Assembly: GCA_031285405.1 (NCBI GenBank)
Contig: JAITWH010000032.1
Location: 1-52,839, forward strand
DNA length: 52,839 bases
Source of the DNA: Alistipes sp.
Lineage (GTDB): Bacteria > Bacteroidota > Bacteroidia > Bacteroidales > Rikenellaceae
Direction: 5' to 3'
A model generated the notes under the pieces. That model was not told the DNA's origin. It searched no databases and worked only from the letters and a program-made list of their open reading frames with translations. The position numbers were made by a program, and so were the translations under genes. Shown here piece by piece: positions 1 to 7,652 of the stretch; the stretch's first letter is position 1, and each line of letters begins with the position of its first letter.

Positions 1-255
1 CCTGCCTCCTCTTAACATCCTGACACAAAGTTACAAAACAAAATTAACTAAAAAAATAAACCTCCAACTTGTTTGGATTTTAAATGGAAATGAGAATGGG
101 GCGGTGTGGCGACGGCTCTTTTTTGCGCCCGGCGTTCCCCCGAGCGGGAACAGGAAGAAAACGGAGAGCAAACAATCGCACGAGTTGTATGCAAATTGTA
201 TGCAAGAAAAATAAAAAGAGTCACGACTTTCGCCGCAACTCCCTGATAATCAAGA
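1..255. other. Left-edge non-coding stretch with a possible leftward promoter
   Basis: I see no convincing gene here. On the minus strand positions 33 to 26 read TAACTTTG, a full match to the Bacteroidetes -7 element TAnnTTTG, and a minus-strand ATG follows at 18-16. A gene running off the left edge may therefore start here, but only about 18 coding bases are visible and no good -33 TTTG lies at the usual distance. The remainder, up to the tRNA, is AT-rich with one GC-rich patch at 100-170. Confidence 0.35.
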
Positions 256-327
256 GCGGAAAACGAGATTCGAACTCGCGACCCTCAGCTTGGGAAGCTG
301 ATGCTCTACCGACTGAGCTATTTCCGC
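256..327 (-). tRNA. tRNA-Gly (anticodon CCC)
   Basis: On the minus strand a 7-bp acceptor stem pairs GCGGAAA with TTTCCGC. The D-arm has the usual AGCTCAGTCGGTAGAGC form, the T-arm carries GTTCGAATC, and the anticodon stem TCAGC/GCTGA closes the loop TTCCCAA. Reading the 7-base loop gives anticodon CCC, which decodes the glycine codon GGG. CCA is not encoded. A perfect TACTTTTG (429 to 422, minus strand) about 95 bases upstream is a candidate promoter element. Confidence 0.95.
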
Positions 328-581
328 AAAATTATTACTTCGCCGCTTAAATTACATCGCTACACGTTGCCTCTGCCTCTCAAAACCACCGTGCCGCACG
401 CCACCCCCCACAACTCCGGCACAAAAGTAGTCAAAAAACGCCTCCCCACAACCTCCCGCCGCAAAAAAATCACACCACTACCCAATTTAGCAAGAGCCAT
501 TCGCTCAAAAAATCTCATCACCCCCTCAACTCTTCAAAAGTCTCACACCTCACCCCCCCCAAAAAAAACCTAAGCCCCCCC
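328..581. other. Non-coding gap between tRNA-Gly and the end of panB
   Basis: No gene is supported. The stretch is C- and A-rich on the + strand. It contains the minus-strand promoter-like TACTTTTG at 422-429, with CAAC (a partial TTTG) 19 bases further upstream at 449-452, which could serve tRNA-Gly. Open frames here are the by-product of low-complexity CCC/AAA sequence. Confidence 0.5.
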
Positions 582-1397
582 TCAATACTGCTCCCCCTCA
601 TTAGGAAAATCCCCACTCTTAACATCCGCCAAATACCCCTTAAAAGCCCGAGTCATCTCCCCATAGAGATCCGCATACCGGCGCAGGAACCGCGGCGAGA
701 ACTCATTAGTGATCCCCAGCATATCATGCACCACCAGCACCTGCCCATCGCATCCGCCCCCCGCACCGATGCTGATAGTCGGAATGGTCAACGAAGCCGA
801 TACCCGAGCGGCCAACTCGGCTGGAATTTTCTCAAACACCACGCTGAAACACCCCGTGCGCTCCAACAACATCGCATCCTCGGCCAACTTCACCGCCTCC
901 GCCTCCTCGCGAGCTCGCACCGAGTAGGTTCCAAACTTGTTGATAGACTGAGGAGTAAGCCCCAGATGCCCCATGATAGGAATACCGGCCGAAAGAATCC
1001 GCTGCACCGACTCGACAATCTCCAACCCGCCTTCCAACTTCAGCGCCGAGGCCCCCGTCTCCTTCATAACACGCACAGCCGACTCCAGCGCCTGCTTCGA
1101 GTTGCCCTGATACGTACCGAACGGCAGATCGACCACCACCAACGCCCGCTTCACAGCCCGCACCACACTCTGCGCATGATATATCATCTGGTCGAGCGTG
1201 ATGGGTAGGGTAGAGTCGAACCCCGCCATCACGTTCGCGGCCGAGTCGCCCACCAGTATCACATCCATCCCCGCCTCATCCATGATGCGCGCGGTCGAGA
1301 AGTCATACGCGGTGAGCATGGCGATCTTTTCGCCCCGCTGTTTCATCTCCATCAACCGGTGAGTGGTCACCGCCCTTATCTTTCCTTCAGTCGACAT
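582..1397 (-). CDS. panB: 3-methyl-2-oxobutanoate hydroxymethyltransferase (ketopantoate hydroxymethyltransferase)
   Basis: PanB transfers a hydroxymethyl group from methylene-tetrahydrofolate to 2-oxoisovalerate, the first committed step toward pantothenate and coenzyme A, in the cytoplasm. The 271-residue protein is of normal family length. It shows the Mg-binding set D51 (VGDSAAN), D90 (VVVDLPFG) and E122 (LKLEGG), the catalytic glutamate E189 (VFEKIP), and the [14 protein letters not shown] stretch. I chose the ATG at 1397, preceded by AGGAG, because it gives the conserved N-terminus and lies 13 bases after the stop of the upstream lipoprotein gene. It is the last gene of a leftward cluster msrA, trmH-like, lipoprotein, panB. 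The later gene coaE at 16.9 kb acts in the same pathway. Confidence 0.95.
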   Translation of the reverse strand: MSTEGKIRAVTTHRLMEMKQRGEKIAMLTAYDFSTARIMDEAGMDVILVGDSAANVMAGFDSTLPITLDQMIYHAQSVVRAVKRALVVVDLPFGTYQGNSKQALESAVRVMKETGASALKLEGGLEIVESVQRILSAGIPIMGHLGLTPQSINKFGTYSVRAREEAEAVKLAEDAMLLERTGCFSVVFEKIPAELAARVSASLTIPTISIGAGGGCDGQVLVVHDMLGITNEFSPRFLRRYADLYGEMTRAFKGYLADVKSGDFPNEGEQY

Positions 1398-1410
1398 CTC
1401 CTGCAATTTT

Positions 1411-2253
1411 TTAGTTTTCAACCGGCTCCGCATATACCGCGTAGCCATAATTATCACTCTCCACCCGAAGCAGCGCAATCTGCGACTCCGCGGTCATCCA
1501 CACCCATACGGGCTGCGCACCCTCATCCCTGTGATGGAACAATTCGTCGTACCGCACCTCCGCATCGCCCTCCTCCGGCTCGCCATACAAGTCACTCATC
1601 AACTCGAACAGTAACCGCTCCTCCCTCTCGTCATCGAAGTCATACCCGGGCGAGTTGACAAAAAGTGTTACCGAGGGCACACCTTCATGCACCTTGGAGT
1701 ATGTGGCGAAAGACCAATCCTGCTCCTCGGGAACAAAAACGTCGTGATATCCGATGTTGACTCCCTGCCCGTCGACAACATCCGCCCAGTCGAAGCGCAA
1801 AAAATCCTTTCCGTTGGCCACTGTCACAGAGTAATCATAGGAGTAAATCTCCTCACCCCCTCTGTACCCCGACAACCGAGTGTCGATCCTGCCGGGCGAA
1901 AAAAAGTGGTTCGTGAATTTGAAATAAAAATAATGGTAATCTTCGCCACCCTCCAACATTTTGAATCTCATCCCACGATCAGGTACACTCCAAACGATAG
2001 AATCGTAGTGTTCACTCAGATAAAATCCCCCGAGGAACGCCATCTCGCTATAATTCAAATCGTCGCACTGCACCGAGAACTCCATCATCTCAAAAACACT
2101 CTTCCCGCTATCCTCTGTAGTGAGAGTCACGCGCGGCGGAGCCACCGGCTTAATGGGAGGATCGGGATCCTCGCCGCCCTGCTCCGGAGAGCACGCGACA
2201 ACCAAGAGGCCAACCGCAACCGCAGCAAGAACACTATAAAAAAATCGTCTCAT
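1411..2253 (-). CDS. Hypothetical lipoprotein
   Basis: A 280-residue protein starting [20 protein letters not shown] followed by C21, a clear type II signal peptide, so it should be lipidated and placed in the envelope. The mature part begins with a Pro/Asp/Glu-rich linker and then holds many aromatic and acidic residues, as in beta-rich secreted Bacteroidetes proteins. I do not recognise a family. The open frame extends upstream to 2379, but that extension overlaps the methyltransferase gene, and the start at 2253 places the signal peptide at the N-terminus. It sits 11 bases after the trmH-like gene and 13 bases before panB, so it is probably cotranscribed with both. Confidence 0.8.
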   Translation of the reverse strand: MRRFFYSVLAAVAVGLLVVACSPEQGGEDPDPPIKPVAPPRVTLTTEDSGKSVFEMMEFSVQCDDLNYSEMAFLGGFYLSEHYDSIVWSVPDRGMRFKMLEGGEDYHYFYFKFTNHFFSPGRIDTRLSGYRGGEEIYSYDYSVTVANGKDFLRFDWADVVDGQGVNIGYHDVFVPEEQDWSFATYSKVHEGVPSVTLFVNSPGYDFDDEREERLLFELMSDLYGEPEEGDAEVRYDELFHHRDEGAQPVWVWMTAESQIALLRVESDNYGYAVYAEPVEN

Positions 2254-2264
2254 GGGAGGCAAAT

Positions 2265-2801
2265 TTACAACTCTTTTCGAAAGGCGCAAAAAAACGGCCA
2301 CAACACCACCCCGCCACTCACCGCCACATTGAGAGAGTGTTTGGCGCCGGCCTGCGGAATCTCGATAGCACCGTCGCACATGTCGACCACACTCTGCGCC
2401 ACACCATCCACCTCGTTACCCAGAATCAGCGCATACCTCTTAGCAAGGTCGGGAACAAACCCGTCTAACATCGCCGCCCCCTCGACCTGCTCGACAGCCA
2501 CAACGACGCACCCCTCCGCCCGCAGCCACTCGACCGCCTCCTCTGTCTTCGCAAAGTGACGCCACGGCACAATGAGCTCCGCCCCCAGAGCCGTCTTATG
2601 AATCTCCCGATCGGGTGGGGTACCGGTGATGCCGCACAGCACCAACCGCTCGACGGCAAACGCGTCGCAGGTGCGAAACAGCGAACCGACATTGTTCAAA
2701 CTGCGCACATTGTCCAACACAACCGTGACGGGAATTTTCGGCAATCGCGCAACCTCCTCGGGCGACGGCCGGCCGAGGGACTCGGTGGAAAGTTTTCGCA
2801 T
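2265..2801 (-). CDS. TrmH/SpoU-family RNA 2'-O-methyltransferase
   Basis: A 178-residue SPOUT-class enzyme expected to methylate a ribose 2'-hydroxyl in tRNA or rRNA with S-adenosylmethionine. The three SpoU motifs are visible: motif 1 around residues 30-47 (DNVRSLNNVGSLFRTCD, with the conserved Asn and Arg), motif 2 at 124-134 (ALILGNEVDGV) and motif 3 at 147-162 (IEIPQAGAKHSLNVAV), which form the knotted cofactor site. No N-terminal substrate-binding domain is present, so the exact RNA target cannot be read. The ATG directly follows the TGA of msrA (TGAATG), indicating translational coupling. Confidence 0.88.
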   Translation of the reverse strand: MRKLSTESLGRPSPEEVARLPKIPVTVVLDNVRSLNNVGSLFRTCDAFAVERLVLCGITGTPPDREIHKTALGAELIVPWRHFAKTEEAVEWLRAEGCVVVAVEQVEGAAMLDGFVPDLAKRYALILGNEVDGVAQSVVDMCDGAIEIPQAGAKHSLNVAVSGGVVLWPFFCAFRKEL

Positions 2802-3296
2802 TCAGAATCTTTTAACGTAACTGTGACAAGGAGCCTCGCCCGTCTTCTCCGCATGCCGCTGATGATACTCCTCGGCCATGTAGAACTCGCTGGCGGGGGT
2901 CAGTCGGGTGACGACCCTGCAACCGCGCTTGACAAGATAGGCAATGATCCGCTCGGCGATCTGCCGCTGCTCGGCCGACAGGTAGAAGATCTCCGACCTG
3001 TACTGCGGCCCTACGTCGGCCCCCTGCCGGTCGATCTGCGTCGGGTCGTGAATCTCGAAGAAGTACTTCGTGAGCCACTCGTAGGAGACCAGCCTCGGGT
3101 CGAACGTCACCCTCACCGCCTCGGCGTGGCCCGTTGTGCCCGACTTCACCTGTTCGTAGGTCGGATTTTCGAGGTGTCCGCCGATGTATCCCGACTCGGC
3201 CGAGATCACCCCGGGCACATTTCGCATTCGGTCTTCAACGCCCCAGAAACAGCCTCCTGCAAAGATGGCCGTTTCGGTGTTATTCACCTGTTTCAT
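2802..3296 (-). CDS. msrA: Peptide-methionine (S)-S-oxide reductase
   Basis: MsrA reduces methionine-S-sulfoxide in proteins and repairs oxidative damage. The 164-residue protein has the signature GGCFWG with catalytic C16, the GYIGG stretch at 37-41, and the HAEAVRV and EYHQ motifs of the family. A cysteine near the C-terminus (CHSYVKRF) may act in recycling. There is no signal peptide, so it is cytoplasmic. It is the first gene of the leftward cluster. A minus-strand TAAATTTG at 3329-3322 with TTTG at 3355-3352 lies about 25 bases upstream of the ATG and is the likely promoter. Confidence 0.95.
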   Translation of the reverse strand: MKQVNNTETAIFAGGCFWGVEDRMRNVPGVISAESGYIGGHLENPTYEQVKSGTTGHAEAVRVTFDPRLVSYEWLTKYFFEIHDPTQIDRQGADVGPQYRSEIFYLSAEQRQIAERIIAYLVKRGCRVVTRLTPASEFYMAEEYHQRHAEKTGEAPCHSYVKRF

Positions 3297-3321
3297 TTTT
3301 GGAGTGTTCGTTTTGTAGCTG

Positions 3322-3355
3322 CAAATTTATGCCTTTTTACGCCTCGTTGTACAAA
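3322..3355 (-). promoter_or_regulatory. Bacteroidetes-type promoter of msrA
   Basis: On the minus strand TTTG (3355-3352) is followed after 22 bases by TAAATTTG (3329-3322), which matches the TAnnTTTG -7 element exactly. The spacer is slightly longer than the usual 19-21. The msrA ATG is 25 bases downstream. Confidence 0.6.
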
Positions 3356-3369
3356 ACTTGCATAAAAAA

Positions 3370-3400
3370 TTTGGAGGAAACATTTTTTGAATTACCTTTG
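3370..3400 (+). promoter_or_regulatory. Bacteroidetes-type promoter of tRNA-Val
   Basis: TTTG at 3370-3373 and TACCTTTG at 3393-3400 match the -33 and -7 elements with a 19-base spacer. The tRNA begins 72 bases downstream. Its -33 region lies beside that of the divergent msrA promoter. Confidence 0.7.
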
Positions 3401-3472
3401 CACCCGCAACAGAGCCAAAACATCGGCGCAAGTGGCACCGAAAGGGATGGCCGCGGTTGCGAAAACAACAAG

Positions 3473-3547
3473 GGGAGTTTAGCTCAGCTGGTTCAGAGCA
3501 TCTGCCTTACAAGCAGAGGGTCGGGGGTTCGAATCCCTCAACTCCCA
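3473..3547 (+). tRNA. tRNA-Val (anticodon TAC)
   Basis: The acceptor stem pairs GGGAGTT with AACTCCC, with discriminator A. The D-arm is of the AGCTCAGCTGGTTCAGAGC type, the anticodon stem TCTGC/GCAGA closes the loop CTTACAA to give anticodon TAC (valine), and the T-arm contains GGTTCGAATCC. CCA is not encoded. It is followed directly by a strongly folded palindrome. Confidence 0.96.
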
Positions 3548-3680
3548 CAAAATTTCACAGAGACAGGCCGCCTGAAAAGGCGGCTTTTTCTTTTGCCCGA
3601 AGGCCACCGCAAGCTCGCTTGCAAGGAGGTCTTCGGGTAAAAGAAAAAAGGGCTGAAAGCCCTCTCTCTGTGAAATTTTG
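3548..3680 (+). repeat. 133-bp four-arm palindrome downstream of tRNA-Val
   Basis: Bases 3548-3563 are the exact reverse complement of 3665-3680 (16 bp). Three more arms lie inside this outer stem. Arm 1 (3567-3584) is GCCGCC/GGCGGC followed by a T-run, like a terminator. Arm 2 pairs roughly 3591-3605 with 3628-3642 through two G-T pairs and is capped by GCAAG/CTTGC (3609-3622). Arm 3 is GGGCTGAAAGCCC (3650-3662). The whole can be drawn as a four-way junction. It may be a structured RNA 3' end or a small dispersed repeat; nothing protein-coding is supported in it. Confidence 0.75.
3567..3594 (+). terminator. Rho-independent terminator of tRNA-Val
   Basis: A 6-bp GC stem GCCGCC/GGCGGC with loop TGAAAA is followed by TTTTTCTTTT, 20 bases after the tRNA. 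It is also the first inner arm of the larger palindrome. Confidence 0.8.
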
Positions 3681-3816
3681 ATGAAACCCGCGGAGCGCCA
3701 AGGGATAAACAAGCGGCGCTTTACGCCGCGAAGTTAATCCACAATAATCCATCTCAATCCAAACACCAAAAGTCCACCTAAAAACGGCAAAAAAACAGAA
3801 AAAACATACACTCTCC

Positions 3817-4533
3817 TCACTCAATAACCAAATACCCCTCAACAGCCACCGCCCGACTCCGAAAATTAAAATGCCACCACTCACTACGAAGAGCCATATA
3901 CCCCGCCGCCCCCATAACCTCGCGCAACAGCACCCGATTACGCCGCGCCGCCTCACTGATGATCCCGCGCGCAACAAGCTCCCCCTCCCTGTCGATATTA
4001 GCCTCAAACCCCAGATGGTCAAACGCCGTCCCCATATCCAGCGCCACCCCGTCGCCATCGACAATCGACACATCGACCGCCAACCCATAGTTGTGCAACC
4101 CGCCTCCCTTTGCCGGATCCGACACATAGATATGCTTCTCCGTCCCCGCCACCATATCATGCATCCGCGCCTGCACCGACATGGGCCTCGCCGCGTCATA
4201 CACAATCAGCCGCAACCCGGGACGCCTCTCCGCCAAAATCCGCTGAGCCCTGACCAACGCCTCCGCCGCTTCGGGATCCAAAAACGCACGCGAGATATCC
4301 TCATAGAGCACCTCCCCGACAAAATTATCCGCCGTCGCGTAAACCAACTCCACCACAATCGTCGAATCCACCCGAGCGACATCCACCAATCCCAACGCCT
4401 CCATCCTACGCTCCGTCTCCGACAACGGCCCCAAAGCCCAAACCAAACTCGAAGCCGAACCCGCCCCCAAAGCAAAAGCCCCGATCCCAACCGAAGTCAG
4501 GACCGAGGCCAAAGCAAAAATAGAACTCCTCAT
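3817..4533 (-). CDS. Exported VanX-like D-alanyl-D-alanine dipeptidase (M15D)
   Basis: A 238-residue zinc peptidase of the VanX/DdpX type, which cleaves D-Ala-D-Ala dipeptides. The zinc ligands are visible as H147 and D154 in GGLHNYGLAVDVS and H221 in EWWHF, with catalytic E218, and the substrate-binding Arg is in AARP (R116). The first 28 residues are hydrophobic and Ala/Gly-rich, consistent with an export signal, so it probably acts in the periplasm on peptidoglycan-derived dipeptides and not in vancomycin resistance; there are no VanH/VanA genes nearby. It follows the creatininase-family gene by 8 bases on the same strand, so the two form an operon. Confidence 0.88.
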   Translation of the reverse strand: MRSSIFALASVLTSVGIGAFALGAGSASSLVWALGPLSETERRMEALGLVDVARVDSTIVVELVYATADNFVGEVLYEDISRAFLDPEAAEALVRAQRILAERRPGLRLIVYDAARPMSVQARMHDMVAGTEKHIYVSDPAKGGGLHNYGLAVDVSIVDGDGVALDMGTAFDHLGFEANIDREGELVARGIISEAARRNRVLLREVMGAAGYMALRSEWWHFNFRSRAVAVEGYLVIE

Positions 4534-4541
4534 AACTCAGT

Positions 4542-5417
4542 CTACCAAACCGGAGTCTCCAAAGGCTGTTCGCTCTGTTCAAAGAACTCGCCCTGCAGTC
4601 GCGCGGCCACATCATCATCCTTGACCCGCTTGATAACTTCCGCCAGGTTGGCGCTCCAGCTCGCAAGCCTCAGCTCACCCAACTCGACACTCGCCCCCGA
4701 CGACTCACCCGCGTAGTGGTTGGGATACTGCGAGTACCATCCGATACCTGTGTAAGCCCCCCTCAGATTCAACCGCCTCAGGTTCTCACCCGACTGCGAG
4801 TTGACGGCCGCCATCCTCATAAGCTCGGGCTTGATCACCATGATCGTCGAAGTCTCCACCTCGTCGGCATGTCCCCCGACGGTGCTCTTACGCAGCGAGG
4901 TGATCTTCTCCTGAGTCTCGCGATCGACCGACGGCTGATACAGATAGACCACATAGTCCTTCTTCTTGTAGAGCTGCGTCTGGCAGAAATACTGAAGGAA
5001 GGTAGTGTTCCCCCCATGCGAGTTTGCAAAGATGATTTTCTTGATACCGTTGCGCGAAATCTCGTCACAAGTCTCCTCCAACATCTTGTAGAGCAGCTCG
5101 GGGCTGTACGCGATAGTGCCGGGCTGATGCTTGGCCTCAAATATCTGCCCCATGTAGTAGAACGGATAGATGATCGCATACTCCTTTTCGGCGGCACGAC
5201 GGCTCACTTCACGAGCCGAGAAGACGTCGGTACCCAAGGGCAGCTGCGGCCCATGCTTTTCGATCACCCCCATAGGGATAACGCACACCCCTTCGGACTT
5301 TTCTACTGCAAGAGGAAATTCGGGCGAAGTAAGTTCGTCCCATCCCGAGGGAAGATTCTGAGCCGAGGCTGCGGAAGCGAGTCCCAGCGCGGCGGCGATA
5401 ACAAAGAGTTTTTTCAT
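4542..5417 (-). CDS. Exported creatininase-family amidohydrolase
   Basis: A 291-residue protein of the creatinine amidohydrolase family, metal-dependent cyclic-amide or amide hydrolases. Family motifs are present: GVIEKHGPQLPLGTD (metal ligands E53, H55, D64), ANSHGGN (H134) and HADEVETS (E187). Residues 1-19 (MKKLFVIAAALGLASAASA) are a clean signal peptide, so unlike typical cytoplasmic creatininases it should act in the envelope. The substrate cannot be read from sequence. It leads a two-gene operon with the VanX-like dipeptidase, which hints at a cell-wall or dipeptide substrate. A strong promoter lies upstream (TTTG 5486-5483, TAAATTTG 5462-5455). Confidence 0.87.
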   Translation of the reverse strand: MKKLFVIAAALGLASAASAQNLPSGWDELTSPEFPLAVEKSEGVCVIPMGVIEKHGPQLPLGTDVFSAREVSRRAAEKEYAIIYPFYYMGQIFEAKHQPGTIAYSPELLYKMLEETCDEISRNGIKKIIFANSHGGNTTFLQYFCQTQLYKKKDYVVYLYQPSVDRETQEKITSLRKSTVGGHADEVETSTIMVIKPELMRMAAVNSQSGENLRRLNLRGAYTGIGWYSQYPNHYAGESSGASVELGELRLASWSANLAEVIKRVKDDDVAARLQGEFFEQSEQPLETPVW

Positions 5418-5454
5418 TTGGATTAAAAATTAAATTGTTTCAGGTTACAAAAGA

Positions 5455-5486
5455 CAAATTTAGTACCTTTATCGCCCAAATACAAA
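5455..5486 (-). promoter_or_regulatory. Promoter of the creatininase/VanX-like operon
   Basis: On the minus strand TTTG (5486-5483) and TAAATTTG (5462-5455) are separated by exactly 20 bases, an excellent fit to the Bacteroidetes promoter. The ATG is 37 bases downstream. On the opposite strand TACCTTTA (5464-5471) could be a weaker -7 element for the divergent DUF486 gene. Confidence 0.75.
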
Positions 5487-5538
5487 TCGTGGCAGACATA
5501 TTGTTTCCGTAACAGACAAAATTTTCTCTTAAAAATTC

Positions 5539-5907
5539 ATGAAAGCACTCTATACCATCGCCATGCTCGTCGTGGCCAATGTTTTTATGTCCGTCGCGTG
5601 GTACGGCCATCTGAAGTTCTCCGACACCCGCGGCTCCAACGCCGTGCCCCTCATTCTGATCGTTCTGGTCAGCTGGGGCATCGCCCTGTTCGAGTACTGC
5701 ATCATGATCCCCGCCAACCGCATCGGCTACATCGGTAGCGGCGGCCCCTTCTCGCTCATCCAACTCAAGATCATCCAAGAGGTCATAACGCTCTCGGTCT
5801 TCACCCTCTTCACCCTCATCGTCTTCCGCACCGAGTCGTTCCGCCCCAACCACCTGATCTCGTTCGCGCTGCTCGTAGCGGCTGTCTTTTTCGCCTTCAA
5901 GAAATGA
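5539..5907 (+). CDS. DUF486 / DMT-superfamily small membrane protein
   Basis: A 122-residue integral membrane protein with four hydrophobic segments (roughly residues 4-22, 38-56, 74-95, 102-120), the layout of DUF486 proteins related to small drug/metabolite transporters. Typical stretches include SVAWYGHLKF near the N-terminus and EYCIMIPANRIGY in the middle. The function is unknown. Its TGA overlaps the ATG of the following ABC exporter gene (ATGA), so the three genes form an operon, which suggests a transport-related role. Confidence 0.85.
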   Translation: MKALYTIAMLVVANVFMSVAWYGHLKFSDTRGSNAVPLILIVLVSWGIALFEYCIMIPANRIGYIGSGGPFSLIQLKIIQEVITLSVFTLFTLIVFRTESFRPNHLISFALLVAAVFFAFKK

Positions 5908-7652
5908 GGCGCTACTGGCCCATATTGCGAAAGTATCGCTGGAGCCTCCTCGCCAGCCCGCTGCTGATCGGCGCGGCTGTCTTTTGCGAGACCATGCAAC
6001 CGCGCTACATGGCCCGCATAGTCGACGACGGAGTGATGCCGCGCGACATGTCGGTGATCATCGAGACGGGCGGCTGGATGCTGCTCTTCTCCCTCATCGG
6101 CCTGCTCTGCGCCATCGCCAACGCCCACCTCTCGGCACGCACCTCCACCCGTTTCGGCACCGACCTGCGCGAAAAACTATTCTACAAAGTCCAAAGTTTC
6201 GCCTTCCCCGACATCGACCGTTTTTCGTCCGCCTCGCTCATCACCCGCCTCACGGGCGACGTCACCCGCATGCAGCAGACGGTCTTCATGTCGATGCGCA
6301 TCATGCTCCGCGCCCCGATGCTGTTTCTCATGGCGCTCGTCTTCGTCCTCGCAATAGACTCCCGACTCGCTCTGATTCTCGCCGCCGCCGTTCCCGCAAT
6401 GGCCGCGATAGTGTGGGTTGTGCTCCACCGCGGCATGCCCTTCTTCATGAGGGTGCAGCGTCGCGTCGACCGCCTCAACGCCGTGGTGCGCGAAAACCTC
6501 ATCAACATCCGCCTCGTAAAGTCGTTCGTCCGCGAGGATTTCGAGAGCGCCCGATTCGACGCCGTGAGCCGCGACCTTCAGGAGACCTCCATCCGCGCCG
6601 CCAACATCATCGTCGCCCTCACCCCGCTGATGGGCCTCGTGCTCAACCTCTCGGTGGTTGCGGTACTGTGGTTCGGCGGCGCAAGAGTAACGGCCGGCAC
6701 ACTCTCGGTGGGCGAGCTGATCTCGTTCGTCAACTACCTGATGCAGATACTCATGGCCGTGATGATGTTCTCGATGGTTGTGATGAACTTCGCCCGCGCC
6801 TCCGCGTCGAGCGAGCGCATCGCCGAAGTCCTCGACACCGCCCCTTCGCTAATAGACACCCCCGAGGCCCTCGCGGGCACCCTCACAGTCGAGAGGGGCG
6901 GGGTAGAGTTCCAAGGAGTAAGCTTCCACTACGCCGAGGGAGCCGACAACGCCGACGACGTACTCAGCGACATCACCTTCACCGCCCGCGCCGGCGAGAC
7001 CATCGCCGTTGTCGGGGGCACCGGCTCGGGCAAGACCTCGTTAGTCCAACTCATCCCCCGACTCTACGACGCCACAAAAGGCCAAGTACTGATCGACGGC
7101 CGCAACGTGCGCGATTACCGCCTCGCCGAACTGCGCCGCAGCATAGGCATGGTGCTCCAAAAAAACGAACTCTTCACGGGAACGATCCTCGAAAATCTCC
7201 GCTGGGGCAACCCCGCCGCCACCCTCCAAGAGGTCGAACAGGCCGCCCGAACCGCCCAGGCTCACGACTTCATAACCTCCTTCCCCGAGGGGTACGACAC
7301 CATCCTCGGCCGCGGAGGGGTCAACGTCTCGGGCGGCCAAAAGCAACGCCTCTGCATAGCCCGCGCCCTGCTCCGAAACCCCCGCATCCTAATCCTCGAC
7401 GACAGCACCTCGGCCGTCGACTCCACCACCGAACTCCGAATCCGCACCGCCCTCCAGCGCACCCTCGCCACCACGACCGTCTTCATAATCACCCAACGCA
7501 TAGCCACCATGCAGTCGGCCGACCGCGTGCTCGTGATGGAGGATGGCCGCGTCGACGGCTTCGACACCCCGGCACGCCTGCTCGAAACTTCGAAAGTCTT
7601 CCGAGAGATCCACGAATCCCAACAGTTCAAAGGTCAAAGCGATGGCAAGTAG
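5904..7652 (+). CDS. Heterodimeric ABC exporter, subunit with degenerate catalytic site
   Basis: A 582-residue half-transporter: an N-terminal six-helix type I exporter domain (about residues 15-310) fused to an ATPase domain. Walker A GGTGSGKTS is near residue 371, the signature VSGGQKQR near 475 and Walker B ILILDDSTSAVD near 495. Two catalytic positions are altered: the Walker B glutamate is Asp (LDDS instead of LDEA), and the switch histidine is Gln (IITQRI instead of AHR). This is the pattern of the non-catalytic partner in heterodimeric exporters such as TM287/288. It overlaps both neighbours (4 bases upstream, 11 bases downstream) and pairs with the next gene. The substrate is unknown, with drugs or lipids typical. 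Confidence 0.93.
   Translation: MRRYWPILRKYRWSLLASPLLIGAAVFCETMQPRYMARIVDDGVMPRDMSVIIETGGWMLLFSLIGLLCAIANAHLSARTSTRFGTDLREKLFYKVQSFAFPDIDRFSSASLITRLTGDVTRMQQTVFMSMRIMLRAPMLFLMALVFVLAIDSRLALILAAAVPAMAAIVWVVLHRGMPFFMRVQRRVDRLNAVVRENLINIRLVKSFVREDFESARFDAVSRDLQETSIRAANIIVALTPLMGLVLNLSVVAVLWFGGARVTAGTLSVGELISFVNYLMQILMAVMMFSMVVMNFARASASSERIAEVLDTAPSLIDTPEALAGTLTVERGGVEFQGVSFHYAEGADNADDVLSDITFTARAGETIAVVGGTGSGKTSLVQLIPRLYDATKGQVLIDGRNVRDYRLAELRRSIGMVLQKNELFTGTILENLRWGNPAATLQEVEQAARTAQAHDFITSFPEGYDTILGRGGVNVSGGQKQRLCIARALLRNPRILILDDSTSAVDSTTELRIRTALQRTLATTTVFIITQRIATMQSADRVLVMEDGRVDGFDTPARLLETSKVFREIHESQQFKGQSDGK

Noticed and set aside
84-573. Open frames across tRNA-Gly and the gap before panB
   Set aside because: They run through the tRNA on the opposite strand and through low-complexity C/A sequence; no family resemblance and no promoter or start context.
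3817-4533. Vancomycin-resistance gene vanX
   Set aside because: No vanH, vanA or regulator nearby, and the protein has an export signal; a housekeeping periplasmic dipeptidase is more likely.
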